Shown here one piece after another: positions 49,710 to 58,069 of a DNA stretch of 64,000 nucleotides. Source of the DNA: Flavobacteriaceae bacterium (GTDB lineage: Bacteria > Bacteroidota > Bacteroidia > Flavobacteriales > Flavobacteriaceae); the NCBI GenBank assembly GCA_947379965.1, contig CANCPC010000002.1, positions 31,091-95,090 of the forward strand, in the 5' to 3' direction. A program made the position numbers and the translations under genes. Each line of letters starts with the position of its first letter. Positions within the stretch are counted from its first letter, which is position 1. A model generated the notes under the pieces. It ran no database searches. It was not told the origin of the DNA and saw nothing but the letters and a program-made list of their open reading frames with translations.

Positions 49710-50285
49710 ATGGAACTAGATTTTAAAGAAATAATTACCGTTGCCATGGTGCTTTTTGCCGTAATTGATGTAGTGGGGACAGTCCCTGTCATTGTCGATT
49801 TGAGAGCGAAACACGGTCATATAGAATCCGAAAAGGCATCGTTAGTAGCCGGTTTTATAATGATTGTTTTCCTTTTTATAGGCGAAGAATTATTGAACGT
49901 AATAGGCATCGACGTCAATTCCTTCGCTGTTGCAGGATCGTTTGTTTTGTTCTTTTTAGCACTCGAAATGATACTTGGTATTCGCATTTACCGTGACGAG
50001 GAAGCCAGTTCTGCTTCAATTGTCCCTATTGCTTTCCCTTTAATTGCTGGCGCAGGAACAATGACTACTTTATTATCGTTACGTTCCCAGTTTCATTCGG
50101 TAAATATTGTAATTGCAATTGTATTGAACATCATCATAGTTTATATTGTATTGAAGTCCTCTTCGAAAATCGAAAAAATGCTAGGAAAAAATGGTTTAGG
50201 AGTCATTCGGAAAGCTTTTGGAGTCGTTCTTTTGGCTATAGCTGTTAAATTATTCGCTGCTAATGTTAAAGGTTTGTTTGTCTAA
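49710..50285 (+). CDS. MarC family integral membrane protein
   Basis: 191 residues with six hydrophobic helices. FAVIDVVGTVPVIVDLRAKHG, AGSFVLFFLALEMILGI and FPLIAGAGTMTTLLSL are the family motifs. MarC proteins have no settled function and are not shown to cause antibiotic resistance. TACTTTTG at 49683-49690 fits a -7 element. Confidence 0.92.
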   Translation: MELDFKEIITVAMVLFAVIDVVGTVPVIVDLRAKHGHIESEKASLVAGFIMIVFLFIGEELLNVIGIDVNSFAVAGSFVLFFLALEMILGIRIYRDEEASSASIVPIAFPLIAGAGTMTTLLSLRSQFHSVNIVIAIVLNIIIVYIVLKSSSKIEKMLGKNGLGVIRKAFGVVLLAIAVKLFAANVKGLFV

Positions 50286-50332
50286 AATAATTTTTTATAT
50301 TTTTACGGCATTCTATTTTACAAATACTATTT

Positions 50333-50536
50333 ATGAAAATTTTTACATCTATATTGGTGGCATTGGCAGTTGGGCTAATTATATTTAATATTACCCTTGT
50401 CGATTTCAAACATCCTTTTGAAGGGAACAGTATGATTGCCTTCATTGGAATTGCAGCTTCAGTTTGCGCGGTGTTAATTCTTCTTATTTTTAAAATGTCG
50501 AAGAGTATTGCCGAAAAAATGAACGACAAATTCTAA
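50333..50536 (+). CDS. Small two-helix membrane protein
   Basis: 67 residues: an N-terminal helix (IFTSILVALAVGLIIFNITL), a short loop VDFKHPFEGNSM, a second helix (IAFIGIAASVCAVLILLIF) and a charged tail. I do not recognise a named family. It sits between marC and the flavoprotein gene, three bases before the latter, which supports translation and an operon. Confidence 0.75.
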   Translation: MKIFTSILVALAVGLIIFNITLVDFKHPFEGNSMIAFIGIAASVCAVLILLIFKMSKSIAEKMNDKF

Positions 50537-50539
50537 TTC

Positions 50540-51148
50540 ATGTTTGATGTCTTAATTCTTGGTGGCGGCGTTTCAGGAATATCATGCGCTCTTGTATTAG
50601 GTTCGGCAAAAAACAAATCGTTTGTTGCTAACAAAAAAATCGGGATACTTTCTCACCAAAAAACTTCAATGCTTCAAGAAGCAGTTATCAATAATGCTTA
50701 CGGAATTGCTCCAGGGAAATTAGGTGCTGATTTATTAACTGATAGCATTCAACACTTATCACAAACGTATCCTCATGTTGAACAAATTCCGAATGAAAAA
50801 GTCTTAAAAATCGAAGGTGAATTTGCTCCATTTATAGTAACAACGAATAAGAATATATATAAAACCAAAACTATCGTTGTAGCAATAGGTTCTGCCAATA
50901 CTTTTGCAATTGAAGGCTTACTACGTTTTGTAGAACCACATCAAAAAGCGCTGGCCGAAAAACAAAGAATTCAACTAAAAAATAGAGATCATAAAGTCAT
51001 CGAGGGTATTTATGTTTCTGGAACTCTGGCTGGATGTAGAAGTCAAGTAGCCATTGCTGCAGGAAGTGGTGCTGATGTAGCTACTGATATTCTTACTTTA
51101 TGGAATAATGGTGTTCCAACCCAATCTCACGACAGCTTAAATAAGTAG
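50540..51148 (+). CDS. FAD/NAD(P)-binding oxidoreductase, thioredoxin-reductase-like
   Basis: 202 residues, shorter than thioredoxin reductase (about 310). The FAD loop VLILGGGVSGISCALVLGSA is intact, KTIVVAIGSANTF resembles the second dinucleotide motif, and IEGIYVSGTLAGCRSQVAIA followed by AGSGADVATDIL matches the C-terminal FAD site. The CxxC redox pair and a full NADPH domain are absent. It may act on a small substrate or need a partner. Confidence 0.85.
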   Translation: MFDVLILGGGVSGISCALVLGSAKNKSFVANKKIGILSHQKTSMLQEAVINNAYGIAPGKLGADLLTDSIQHLSQTYPHVEQIPNEKVLKIEGEFAPFIVTTNKNIYKTKTIVVAIGSANTFAIEGLLRFVEPHQKALAEKQRIQLKNRDHKVIEGIYVSGTLAGCRSQVAIAAGSGADVATDILTLWNNGVPTQSHDSLNK

Positions 51149-51217
51149 GATTTTGACCCCTAAAAAAATTAATAAAATTATCCTAGATTTACCTATTCTA
51201 TAAAAATTATTTTATTT

Positions 51218-51967
51218 ATGTTTTCATTTCTATTAGGCATTTTAAGATTTATACTTTTTGTAATATATGTTTCTTTTTTTTCGGTACTATATTATCTCAT
51301 TAGCCTTTTTTTTAGCAAAGAGAAAAACTCACGAAACGCAATACTATTGCGTGATTTTTTAATTCGAACAGCAAATCTATTATTAGGAATCCGAATAATT
51401 GTTTATGGAGAAAAGCCAACTGTTCAAGGATTGATAGTTGCTAATCATCGCTCTTATTTTGACCCAATAGCAATAATAAATAAAGTTCACGCTTTTCCTG
51501 TAGGAAAAAAAGAAGTCGAATCTTGGCCACTTATCGGATATCTTTGTAAAATATCAGGCGTTTTATTTGTCAAAAGAAGCTGTCAACAAAGCAGACAGGA
51601 AACTGCCGAGAGCATCTTAGAGATACTAAGCAAAGGATATTCTGTTATAAATTTTCCCGAAGGCACGACGCATACATTATCCACAACTACTGAATTTAAA
51701 CAGGGTTCATTTGTAATGGCGACTAAAATAAAAGCTGCCGTTATTCCAGTAGCTATTGATTATAAAGAAAAAACGGATGCTTTTGTTGGAGACGATACCT
51801 TTGTGCCTCATTTTTTGAAATGTTTTGGAAAAAGGACCACCGAAATAAAAATGACTTTTTTTTCGCCATTATATTCTGATGATTCCGAATTTTTATTGGA
51901 CACCTCTAAAGATTTAATCGACAAAGAGCTTCTTCGCTATCGAAAAGATTGGGATAACGAGAAGTAG
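51218..51967 (+). CDS. 1-acyl-sn-glycerol-3-phosphate acyltransferase (PlsC-like)
   Basis: 249 residues. One or two N-terminal hydrophobic helices (LLGILRFILFVIYVSFFSVL) anchor it. Acyltransferase motif I is NHRSYFDPIAI (HX4D), with VKRS and FPEGTTH as later motifs. It acylates lysophosphatidate in phospholipid synthesis; other lysophospholipid or ornithine-lipid acceptors cannot be excluded. Confidence 0.92.
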   Translation: MFSFLLGILRFILFVIYVSFFSVLYYLISLFFSKEKNSRNAILLRDFLIRTANLLLGIRIIVYGEKPTVQGLIVANHRSYFDPIAIINKVHAFPVGKKEVESWPLIGYLCKISGVLFVKRSCQQSRQETAESILEILSKGYSVINFPEGTTHTLSTTTEFKQGSFVMATKIKAAVIPVAIDYKEKTDAFVGDDTFVPHFLKCFGKRTTEIKMTFFSPLYSDDSEFLLDTSKDLIDKELLRYRKDWDNEK

Positions 51968-51977
51968 TTTTATTATT

Positions 51978-52110
51978 TTATTTCATGATGATGGAGTTGA
52001 TCATGGCATCCTGTTTCAATACGATTTCATAATATTTATCCTCATTAAATACTTGTCGAGCAAATTCTGCTGACAAAAATCGCTTTACCAATTTCTTATT
52101 CGTATCCAAA
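51978..52110 (-). pseudogene. Detached C-terminal tail of the S41 peptidase (frameshifted)
   Basis: Reading the minus strand one frame over from the peptidase gives LDTNKKLVKRFLSAEF, then ARQVFNEDKYYEIVLKQDAM and INSIIMK up to TAA at 51978-51980. This is the expected family C-terminus. It joins the upstream frame if one A is restored in the stretch near 52108-52114 (now TTTTAATTTGG on the minus strand). Confidence 0.75.
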
Positions 52111-53548
52111 TTAAAACTAGGCCAGATTTTATAATGAATTTTTGAAAAGAATTGAAAAAGAAATCTGTACCTCTAATTTTAGCTAAAAATTGTTCAAATG
52201 ATAATCCTTTAAATGCATTTCGATTGCTGTCTAGTTGTTCAAAAACGAATTGACCTACTATTCCGGATTGCGATAAATAGGCGACATATTCTTTGTCGTG
52301 TTCCACTTCAATGGGAACAAAAACATCAGGAACAATACCGCCGCCACCATACACAATTTTACCTTTTGGGGTTTTATATTTTAAAGTCTTTGATATTTTT
52401 ATACTGTCTTTATGAAACAATTCGCCATTCATAAAACGTGCATTTGATTCTTTGAAATAGGCTTCGTTTCCTTTTGAGTATGATTTTTGAATCGAACGTC
52501 CTGTGGGTGTATAATATCTAGCTACTGTTAATCGTACTGCAGAACCGTCTTCAAAATTCATTTCTCGCTGCACCAATCCTTTTCCAAAAGAACGACGACC
52601 CACAACAGTTCCTCGATCATTATCCTGAATGGCTCCGGCTAGAATTTCACTAGCCGAGGCACTATTTTCATTGATTAAAATAAATAAATCTCCAGTTTCG
52701 AAGTTTCCATTTTTAGTAGAAAATGTTTTTTCAATAATTCCTTTTTGGTTTTTTGTAAAAACAATTAGTTTTTTTTCTTCTAAAAATTCATCTGCAATGG
52801 CAATGGCTTGATCCATATAACCGCCGCCATTATCCCGAAGGTCAATAATAAGAGCTTTCGCTCCTTGTTTTTTCAATTTAGCTAAACCGTTTTCGAACTC
52901 TTTAAAAGTGGTTTCGGCAAATCGATTGATTTTTATATAACCGGTAGTTGGGTTTAAAAGTATTGCAACATCGACACTTTTTATAGGAATGACTCCTCGT
53001 TTTATTTTAATTTTAATGTTTTTGTGAACCGATTTTCGATAAACGGTGACTTCAATTTCTGAATCAACTTCCCCTTTTAATTTCGAAAATAAGCTGTCGG
53101 TTGGTAATTTAAGTCCAAATAATTTCGTCTTATCAGCATAAAGTATTCGATCTCCTGAAAGTATTCCCGCTTTTTCTGAAGGACCGTTTTCGATCGTTTT
53201 TATTATTGCAATCGAATCTCTATACATATAGAAATTGACACCAATGCCCACAAAATCTCCTTTCATGTTTTCGGCGATTTGAGTTTGTTGACTTGGTGGA
53301 ATATAAACAGAATGTGGATCGAGTTGCCTCATTATTTTGTCGACAGTGAGATTTACAATTGAATCCGTATTTATTTTATCGACATATTCGTTATTTATAA
53401 AATCAATTAGTTTGTTGATTTTATTTTTTGAATTGTTCTTTGCAAAAAAATGATTTTGATTGGGAAAATTAAGCCAGCCTCCAAGAACTATTCCAAAGGC
53501 AATTGCAGCAAAAAGTAATATTGGAAAATACTTAGAATTAATTTTCAT
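52085..53548 (-). CDS. S41 family C-terminal processing peptidase (3' end frameshifted)
   Basis: 487 residues as it stands. An N-terminal signal anchor (FPILLFAAIAFGIVLGGWL), then a PDZ domain (VGIGVNFYMYRDSIAIIKTI), then the S41 core with DLRDNGGGYMDQAI, the nucleophile Ser in NENSASASEILAGAI, and the catalytic Lys in GRRSFGKGLVQ. The last residues (IWIRIRNW) are out of frame: the normal tail of about 44 residues lies in another frame downstream. The catalytic core is untouched, so activity may survive. It follows dCMP deaminase with no gap. Confidence 0.9.
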   Translation of the reverse strand: MKINSKYFPILLFAAIAFGIVLGGWLNFPNQNHFFAKNNSKNKINKLIDFINNEYVDKINTDSIVNLTVDKIMRQLDPHSVYIPPSQQTQIAENMKGDFVGIGVNFYMYRDSIAIIKTIENGPSEKAGILSGDRILYADKTKLFGLKLPTDSLFSKLKGEVDSEIEVTVYRKSVHKNIKIKIKRGVIPIKSVDVAILLNPTTGYIKINRFAETTFKEFENGLAKLKKQGAKALIIDLRDNGGGYMDQAIAIADEFLEEKKLIVFTKNQKGIIEKTFSTKNGNFETGDLFILINENSASASEILAGAIQDNDRGTVVGRRSFGKGLVQREMNFEDGSAVRLTVARYYTPTGRSIQKSYSKGNEAYFKESNARFMNGELFHKDSIKISKTLKYKTPKGKIVYGGGGIVPDVFVPIEVEHDKEYVAYLSQSGIVGQFVFEQLDSNRNAFKGLSFEQFLAKIRGTDFFFNSFQKFIIKSGLVLIWIRIRNW

Positions 53549-53977
53549 TTATTCTAAATCCTCTATTTGTTCTACCAAAACTCCAGCCTTAGCAAGAAAA
53601 TCAACACCCGAAGTATCTTTATATCCCGATTGATAAACTACTCTTTTTATCCCAGACTGATGAATTAATTTACTACATTCTTTGCAAGGAGAAAGAGTTA
53701 TGTATAATGTAGCTCCTTCACAAGTTTGTGTAGATCTAGCTACTTTGAGAATCGCATTCGCTTCAGCGTGAAGCACATACCAATTTGTTAATCCTTCATC
53801 ATCTTCGCAACAGTTTTCAAAACCAGAAGGAGTACCATTATAACCATCGGAAATTATCATTCGGTCGCGAACAATTATTGCTCCTACTTGTTTGCGTTTA
53901 CAATACGACAAAAGGCTCCATTCTTTGGCGATTCTTAGATAGGCTTTATCGTATTTATTCAATTTTTTCTTATCCAT
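53549..53977 (-). CDS. Deoxycytidylate (dCMP) deaminase
   Basis: 142 residues. The zinc motif is HAEANAIL with the catalytic Glu, then the cysteine pair in SPCKECSKLI. SDGYNGTPSGFENCCE is characteristic of the ComEB/dCMP deaminase group. It makes dUMP for thymidylate synthesis. The stop abuts the peptidase start codon, so the genes form an operon with the HupE-like gene upstream. Confidence 0.93.
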   Translation of the reverse strand: MDKKKLNKYDKAYLRIAKEWSLLSYCKRKQVGAIIVRDRMIISDGYNGTPSGFENCCEDDEGLTNWYVLHAEANAILKVARSTQTCEGATLYITLSPCKECSKLIHQSGIKRVVYQSGYKDTSGVDFLAKAGVLVEQIEDLE

Positions 53978-53985
53978 ATTTATAG

Positions 53986-54579
53986 TTAACTATTCCAGAT
54001 GTCACTTTTAATAATCATTGGCAAAACAACGCCAATTACAAAAGAAGACAATACTAATATCCAATCCCGTTTTGAAAACCGGAAAAATGTTTGCACAATA
54101 TACGAAAGTATCAAAACAATAAAAACAACTACTATTTGTGAAGTTTCTATACCTAGTGAGAACTCTAGTATGGGAATTAATTTAGATTGAGGTGAACCTA
54201 CGAGTAAAAGCTTAAAATTAGTTGCAAAACTCAAACCATCAATAATTCCAAAAAACAAAGTAATAAAAAGAATACTATTTATGCTTGCATTCTTTATAGA
54301 TTTTCCAATGGTAAAAAGATTAAAAACAGCTACAATTAGAATGGTTATTGGAATTAATAAATCGGTCAAATTGCCTTTTATAATTACTACTCCAAAAACA
54401 GACAATACGATAGCAATGGCGTGACAAAGAGTAAAAATAGCAGTTAAAAGCATTACCTTTTTCCAATCCTTAAATGAATATGGCGCAGCGAGCGCAATTA
54501 AAAACAGTATCGGATTGTACTCAAATAAATCTAGAATGTGCCTTAACCCTTTTTCAAAAAAAATCCAAAATTCAGACAT
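53986..54579 (-). CDS. HupE/UreJ-family membrane protein
   Basis: 197 residues with about six hydrophobic helices. GLRHILDLFEYNPILFLIAL, FTLCHAIAIVLSVFG and FFGIIDGLSFA match the HupE/UreJ family, which includes putative nickel or cobalt transporters. No hydrogenase or urease genes are nearby, so its cargo is open. Eight bases separate it from the dCMP deaminase gene. Confidence 0.85.
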   Translation of the reverse strand: MSEFWIFFEKGLRHILDLFEYNPILFLIALAAPYSFKDWKKVMLLTAIFTLCHAIAIVLSVFGVVIIKGNLTDLLIPITILIVAVFNLFTIGKSIKNASINSILFITLFFGIIDGLSFATNFKLLLVGSPQSKLIPILEFSLGIETSQIVVVFIVLILSYIVQTFFRFSKRDWILVLSSFVIGVVLPMIIKSDIWNS

Positions 54580-54792
54580 AATAAATAGCTTTAAAGATTA
54601 GGGGTTGTCAAACATACAATTTATTTTGAAAATAGATCCAAACGAATTTGTTAAAAGGTATTCAAATCGAAATTAAAATGTAAATATATCTCTTGCGATA
54701 ATAGATTTAATAGTATGCATAGCAACTTTATCTTCGAGATGCAAAGTAAAAATTGGTAATTTGCAGAAAGAAAAAGTTGAATAAGATAAACA

Positions 54793-54822
54793 TAAAAAAA
54801 GCTTCAACAATCGTCGAAGCTC
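54793..54822 (-). terminator. Terminator of fbp
   Basis: On the minus strand AGCTTCGAC / GTTGAAGCT (eight pairs and one G-U or mismatch) followed by TTTTTT. Confidence 0.8.
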
Positions 54823-54847
54823 TCTTAGAATTATAGGAATAAATTAT

Positions 54848-55867
54848 TTAGTATTTATTCAATTTTGATTCAAGCATAAATTCTTCAGCTTTTTCTACCA
54901 TAGTTGTACTACCGCAGAAAAAAGGTGCTCTTTCATGTAATTCTTTAGGTTGAATTTCCATGATTCTATTGAATCCATCTGATGCTTTTCCTCCCGCTTG
55001 TTCCACAATAAATGCTACTGGATTGCATTCATAAAGTAATCGCAATTTTCCATTTGGTGCTTTGCTACTAGTTGGATAAATATAAATACCTCCTTTAATC
55101 ATGTTCCTATGAATATCCGAAACTAAACTTCCAATATAACGAGAAGTATACGGCCTTTCATCTTCCTCAAGCTGACAATATTTTAAATAATTTTTGACTC
55201 CTTGCGGAAAATGAACATAATTTCCTTCGTTTATAGAGTAAATATTTCCGTTTTTTGGAAATTCCATTTTTGGATGCGACAAATAAAAGGTGCCAATCGC
55301 AGGGTTCAAAGTAAATCCGTTTACTCCACAACCAGTTGTATAAACAAGCATTGTCGAAGTGCCATAAATTACATAGCCCGCCGCAACTTGATTAATTCCA
55401 GGTTGCAAAAAATCTTCGATAGTCACGGGTGTTCCAATTGGGGTGATTCGTCTATAAACTGAAAAAATAGTCCCCAACGAAACATTCACATCAATGTTTG
55501 ACGAACCATCAAGCGGATCCATTAAAACCACATATTTATTATTATGACTATTATCAGATCCTTGAACCGTAATAAAATCATCATTTTCTTCAGAAGCAAT
55601 TCCGCATACAATCTCACGATTTATAAGCGTTTGAATAAAAATTTCATTAGCATAAACGTCCAATTTTTGTTGATCTTCGCCTTGAATGTTTTGAGAGCCA
55701 ACTGCACCAATAATATCGACTAAACCCGCTTTATTCACTTTATAGTTGACCACTTTGGCTGCTAAGCGAATCGAATTGATGATCCGAGATAATTCTCCGG
55801 AGGAATATTGAAAAGCGTTTTGATTTTCGATGATAAATTCCCCTAATGTTTTGTTGCGTTCTTCCAT
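54848..55867 (-). CDS. fbp: Class I fructose-1,6-bisphosphatase
   Basis: 339 residues. Metal ligands are in ASEENDDF and [34 protein letters not shown] and [20 protein letters not shown] bind substrate. It catalyses the gluconeogenic dephosphorylation of fructose 1,6-bisphosphate. This fits growth on acetate through acs at the other end of the window. It is a single gene with its own terminator. Confidence 0.97.
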   Translation of the reverse strand: MEERNKTLGEFIIENQNAFQYSSGELSRIINSIRLAAKVVNYKVNKAGLVDIIGAVGSQNIQGEDQQKLDVYANEIFIQTLINREIVCGIASEENDDFITVQGSDNSHNNKYVVLMDPLDGSSNIDVNVSLGTIFSVYRRITPIGTPVTIEDFLQPGINQVAAGYVIYGTSTMLVYTTGCGVNGFTLNPAIGTFYLSHPKMEFPKNGNIYSINEGNYVHFPQGVKNYLKYCQLEEDERPYTSRYIGSLVSDIHRNMIKGGIYIYPTSSKAPNGKLRLLYECNPVAFIVEQAGGKASDGFNRIMEIQPKELHERAPFFCGSTTMVEKAEEFMLESKLNKY

Positions 55868-56033
55868 TACTATATCGTTGTAGTTTTTTTGAAGTCACAA
55901 ATGTCGCCTTTTTTGTGAAAAGAAATTGAATACTATTTAATTACTTTTGCAGTATTGTATATTTGCTTTTTTAACACCTATTTTATTTGTTATTTAAAAA
56001 AAATAACATGAAAAATAATTAAATTCTAAAACA

Positions 56034-56540
56034 ATGATTATTAGAAAAGGGAATCCCGAAGACATGAAAGCGGTTTTAGGACTTATTCAAGAATTGGCAG
56101 TTTTTGAAAATGAACCAGATGCTGTACTTGTAACCGAGGAAGATTTGATTCGAGATGGTTTTGGATCCGTTCCATTATTTAATGTTTTTGTCGCCGAAAT
56201 CAAGAATGACTCAAACAATAGCGGACAAGCAAAGCAGATTGTTGGAATCGCATTGTATTATTATCGCTATTCTACTTGGAAAGGAAAAACAATTCATTTA
56301 GAAGATTTGGTAGTAAAAGAATCTATGCGTGGAACCGGTGTTGGTTATGCCTTATATTCTGAAATTATAAAACAAGCCCAAAAAGATAAGGTTCGAAGAA
56401 TAGATTGGAACGTTCTAGACTGGAATACAAATGCAATCAATTTCTATGAAAATTCAGGGGCAAAAGTCTTTGACGAATGGAGAGTGGCACAAATGGACGA
56501 AGCTGCAATAAACTATTTCGTCGAAAATAAATTAAAATAA
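56034..56540 (+). CDS. GNAT acetyltransferase, spermidine/spermine (SSAT)-like
   Basis: 168 residues. YYYRYSTWKGKTIHLEDLVV and ESMRGTGVGYALYSEI (acetyl-CoA loop, R/Q-x-x-G-x-G/A) and NVLDWNTNAINFYENSGAKV closely follow eukaryotic and bacterial SSAT/thialysine acetyltransferases. It probably acetylates polyamines or related amines; the acceptor is not proven by the sequence. Confidence 0.9.
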   Translation: MIIRKGNPEDMKAVLGLIQELAVFENEPDAVLVTEEDLIRDGFGSVPLFNVFVAEIKNDSNNSGQAKQIVGIALYYYRYSTWKGKTIHLEDLVVKESMRGTGVGYALYSEIIKQAQKDKVRRIDWNVLDWNTNAINFYENSGAKVFDEWRVAQMDEAAINYFVENKLK

Positions 56541-56553
56541 AAATCCTCTCCCC

Positions 56554-56580
56554 ATCCCTCTCCAAAGGAGAGGGATTTGA
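56554..56580. terminator. Hairpin TCCCTCTCC-aaa-GGAGAGGGA
   Basis: Perfect 9-bp arms (56555-56563 and 56567-56575) with an AAA loop, just after the acetyltransferase stop. Only a short T-run follows (ATTTGA), so it may act as a weak terminator; the same text is a common intergenic repeat in flavobacteria. Confidence 0.6.
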
Positions 56581-56641
56581 AACAGGAAAAAATAGGCGGT
56601 CACGCCAAAATATAATAGAAAATAATAATAAACAAACTGTT

Positions 56642-56681
56642 TTCAAATTTCAACTCTGAAATCTGAAACCTGAAATCTGAT
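56642..56681. repeat. Degenerate CTGAAATCTGAAAC tandem repeat
   Basis: About three units of a (C)TGAAATCTGAAAC-like sequence occupy the last 40 bases before the aspartate kinase ATG. It is another example of simple repeats placed directly before start codons in this window. Confidence 0.6.
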
Positions 56682-56685
56682 TAAA

Positions 56686-57942
56686 ATGAGAGTATTCAAA
56701 TTTGGTGGCGCTTCCGTTAAAGACGCCGAAGGAATAAAAAACGTTTATAGCGTTTTGCAAACAGCAGGTTACGAAGATGTTTTATTAGTGGTCTCTGCAA
56801 TGGGAAAAACTACAAATGCACTTGAAGTAGTCATAAAGAACTATTTTGATACATCGCCAGAATTAAATTCATCTGTTCAAGAAGTTAAAAAATACCATAA
56901 TCAAATTTTATTGGATTTATTTGAAAATGAAAAACACGAGGTTTTTGCTGCTGTAAATTCTCAGTTTTCTGATTTAGAATATTTCTTAGCACATAATAAA
57001 TCACCTAATTACAATTTTGTATACGACCAAATCGTGAGTTATGGTGAATTGATATCGACTACAGTTTTGAGTCATTTCATGACTTTTATGGGAATTAAAA
57101 CTCAGTGGCTCGACGTGAGAAACTATATAAAAACCAATTCGAATTACAGAGATGCAGAAGTAGATTGGGATTTAACCCAAAAAAATATCTCGAAAAACGT
57201 AAAACAAAATTCATTAAATATTACACAAGGATTCTTAGGTTCTGATGAGAATAATTTCACTACCACATTAGGTCGAGAAGGTTCGGATTATACTGCTGCG
57301 ATTTTTGCTTATTGCCTAAATGCCGAAAGTGTAACCATCTGGAAAGATGTTCCAGGAGTTATGAATGCCGATCCGAGATATTTTGAAAACGCAAGTTTAC
57401 TGAACCAAATTTCGTATCGTGAAGCCATAGAATTAGCTTTTTATGGCGCTACAGTTATTCACCCAAAAACACTTCAACCTTTACAAAAAAAGGAAATTCC
57501 TTTGTATGTTAAATCGTTTATCAATCCAACATTACCTGGAACAAGTGTAGCAAAAGGTGCTGATTTAGAACCCTATATGCCTTGTTTTATTGTCAAAAGA
57601 AACCAGCTTTTAATATCGCTTTCTTCAATAGATTTCTCTTTTATCATGGAAGAAAACATTAGCGAAATTTTTGCATTGTTTCACCAATTCAAATTAAAGG
57701 TAAACTTAATCCAGAATTCAGCGATTAGTTTCTCCGTTTGTGTAGAAGATAAATTTGACAATTTCAAGGACCTAAATGCTATTTTGTCTAAGAAATTCAA
57801 AGTCGATTTTACTGAAAATGTAACGTTATATACCATTCGCCATTTCGATGAAAAAGCTGCAAATACTGTTGAGGAAAACAAAACAGTAATCCTAAAACAA
57901 GTGAGCCGCGAAACGATGCAAATCATAACAAAGGAAAGTTAG
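56686..57942 (+). CDS. Aspartate kinase (monofunctional)
   Basis: 418 residues. The N-terminal motif FKFGGASVKDAEGIKNV (Ala in place of the more usual Thr of KFGGTSV) and VSAMGKTTNALE are typical, with TTLGREGSDYTAAIFA and WKDVPGVMNADPRYF completing the catalytic domain. Short ACT-like domains follow (FALFHQFKLKVNLIQNSAIS). It phosphorylates aspartate in the lysine/threonine/methionine pathway. Confidence 0.94.
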   Translation: MRVFKFGGASVKDAEGIKNVYSVLQTAGYEDVLLVVSAMGKTTNALEVVIKNYFDTSPELNSSVQEVKKYHNQILLDLFENEKHEVFAAVNSQFSDLEYFLAHNKSPNYNFVYDQIVSYGELISTTVLSHFMTFMGIKTQWLDVRNYIKTNSNYRDAEVDWDLTQKNISKNVKQNSLNITQGFLGSDENNFTTTLGREGSDYTAAIFAYCLNAESVTIWKDVPGVMNADPRYFENASLLNQISYREAIELAFYGATVIHPKTLQPLQKKEIPLYVKSFINPTLPGTSVAKGADLEPYMPCFIVKRNQLLISLSSIDFSFIMEENISEIFALFHQFKLKVNLIQNSAISFSVCVEDKFDNFKDLNAILSKKFKVDFTENVTLYTIRHFDEKAANTVEENKTVILKQVSRETMQIITKES

Positions 57943-57965
57943 AATAATACTTCCGAAAATAAATT

Positions 57966-58014
57966 AACCGCAGATTCGCAGATATTAAAATTTGTGAATC
58001 TGCGGTTTTTTTGC
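57966..58014 (+). terminator. Terminator of aspartate kinase gene
   Basis: AACCGCAGATTC and GAATCTGCGGTT (12-bp arms) separated by 18 bases, then a T7 run. Confidence 0.9.
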
Positions 58015-58069
58015 AATATAATTTCCCAATTATAAATACTACTTTTGATACTTTCGAGTTAAAGTATTT

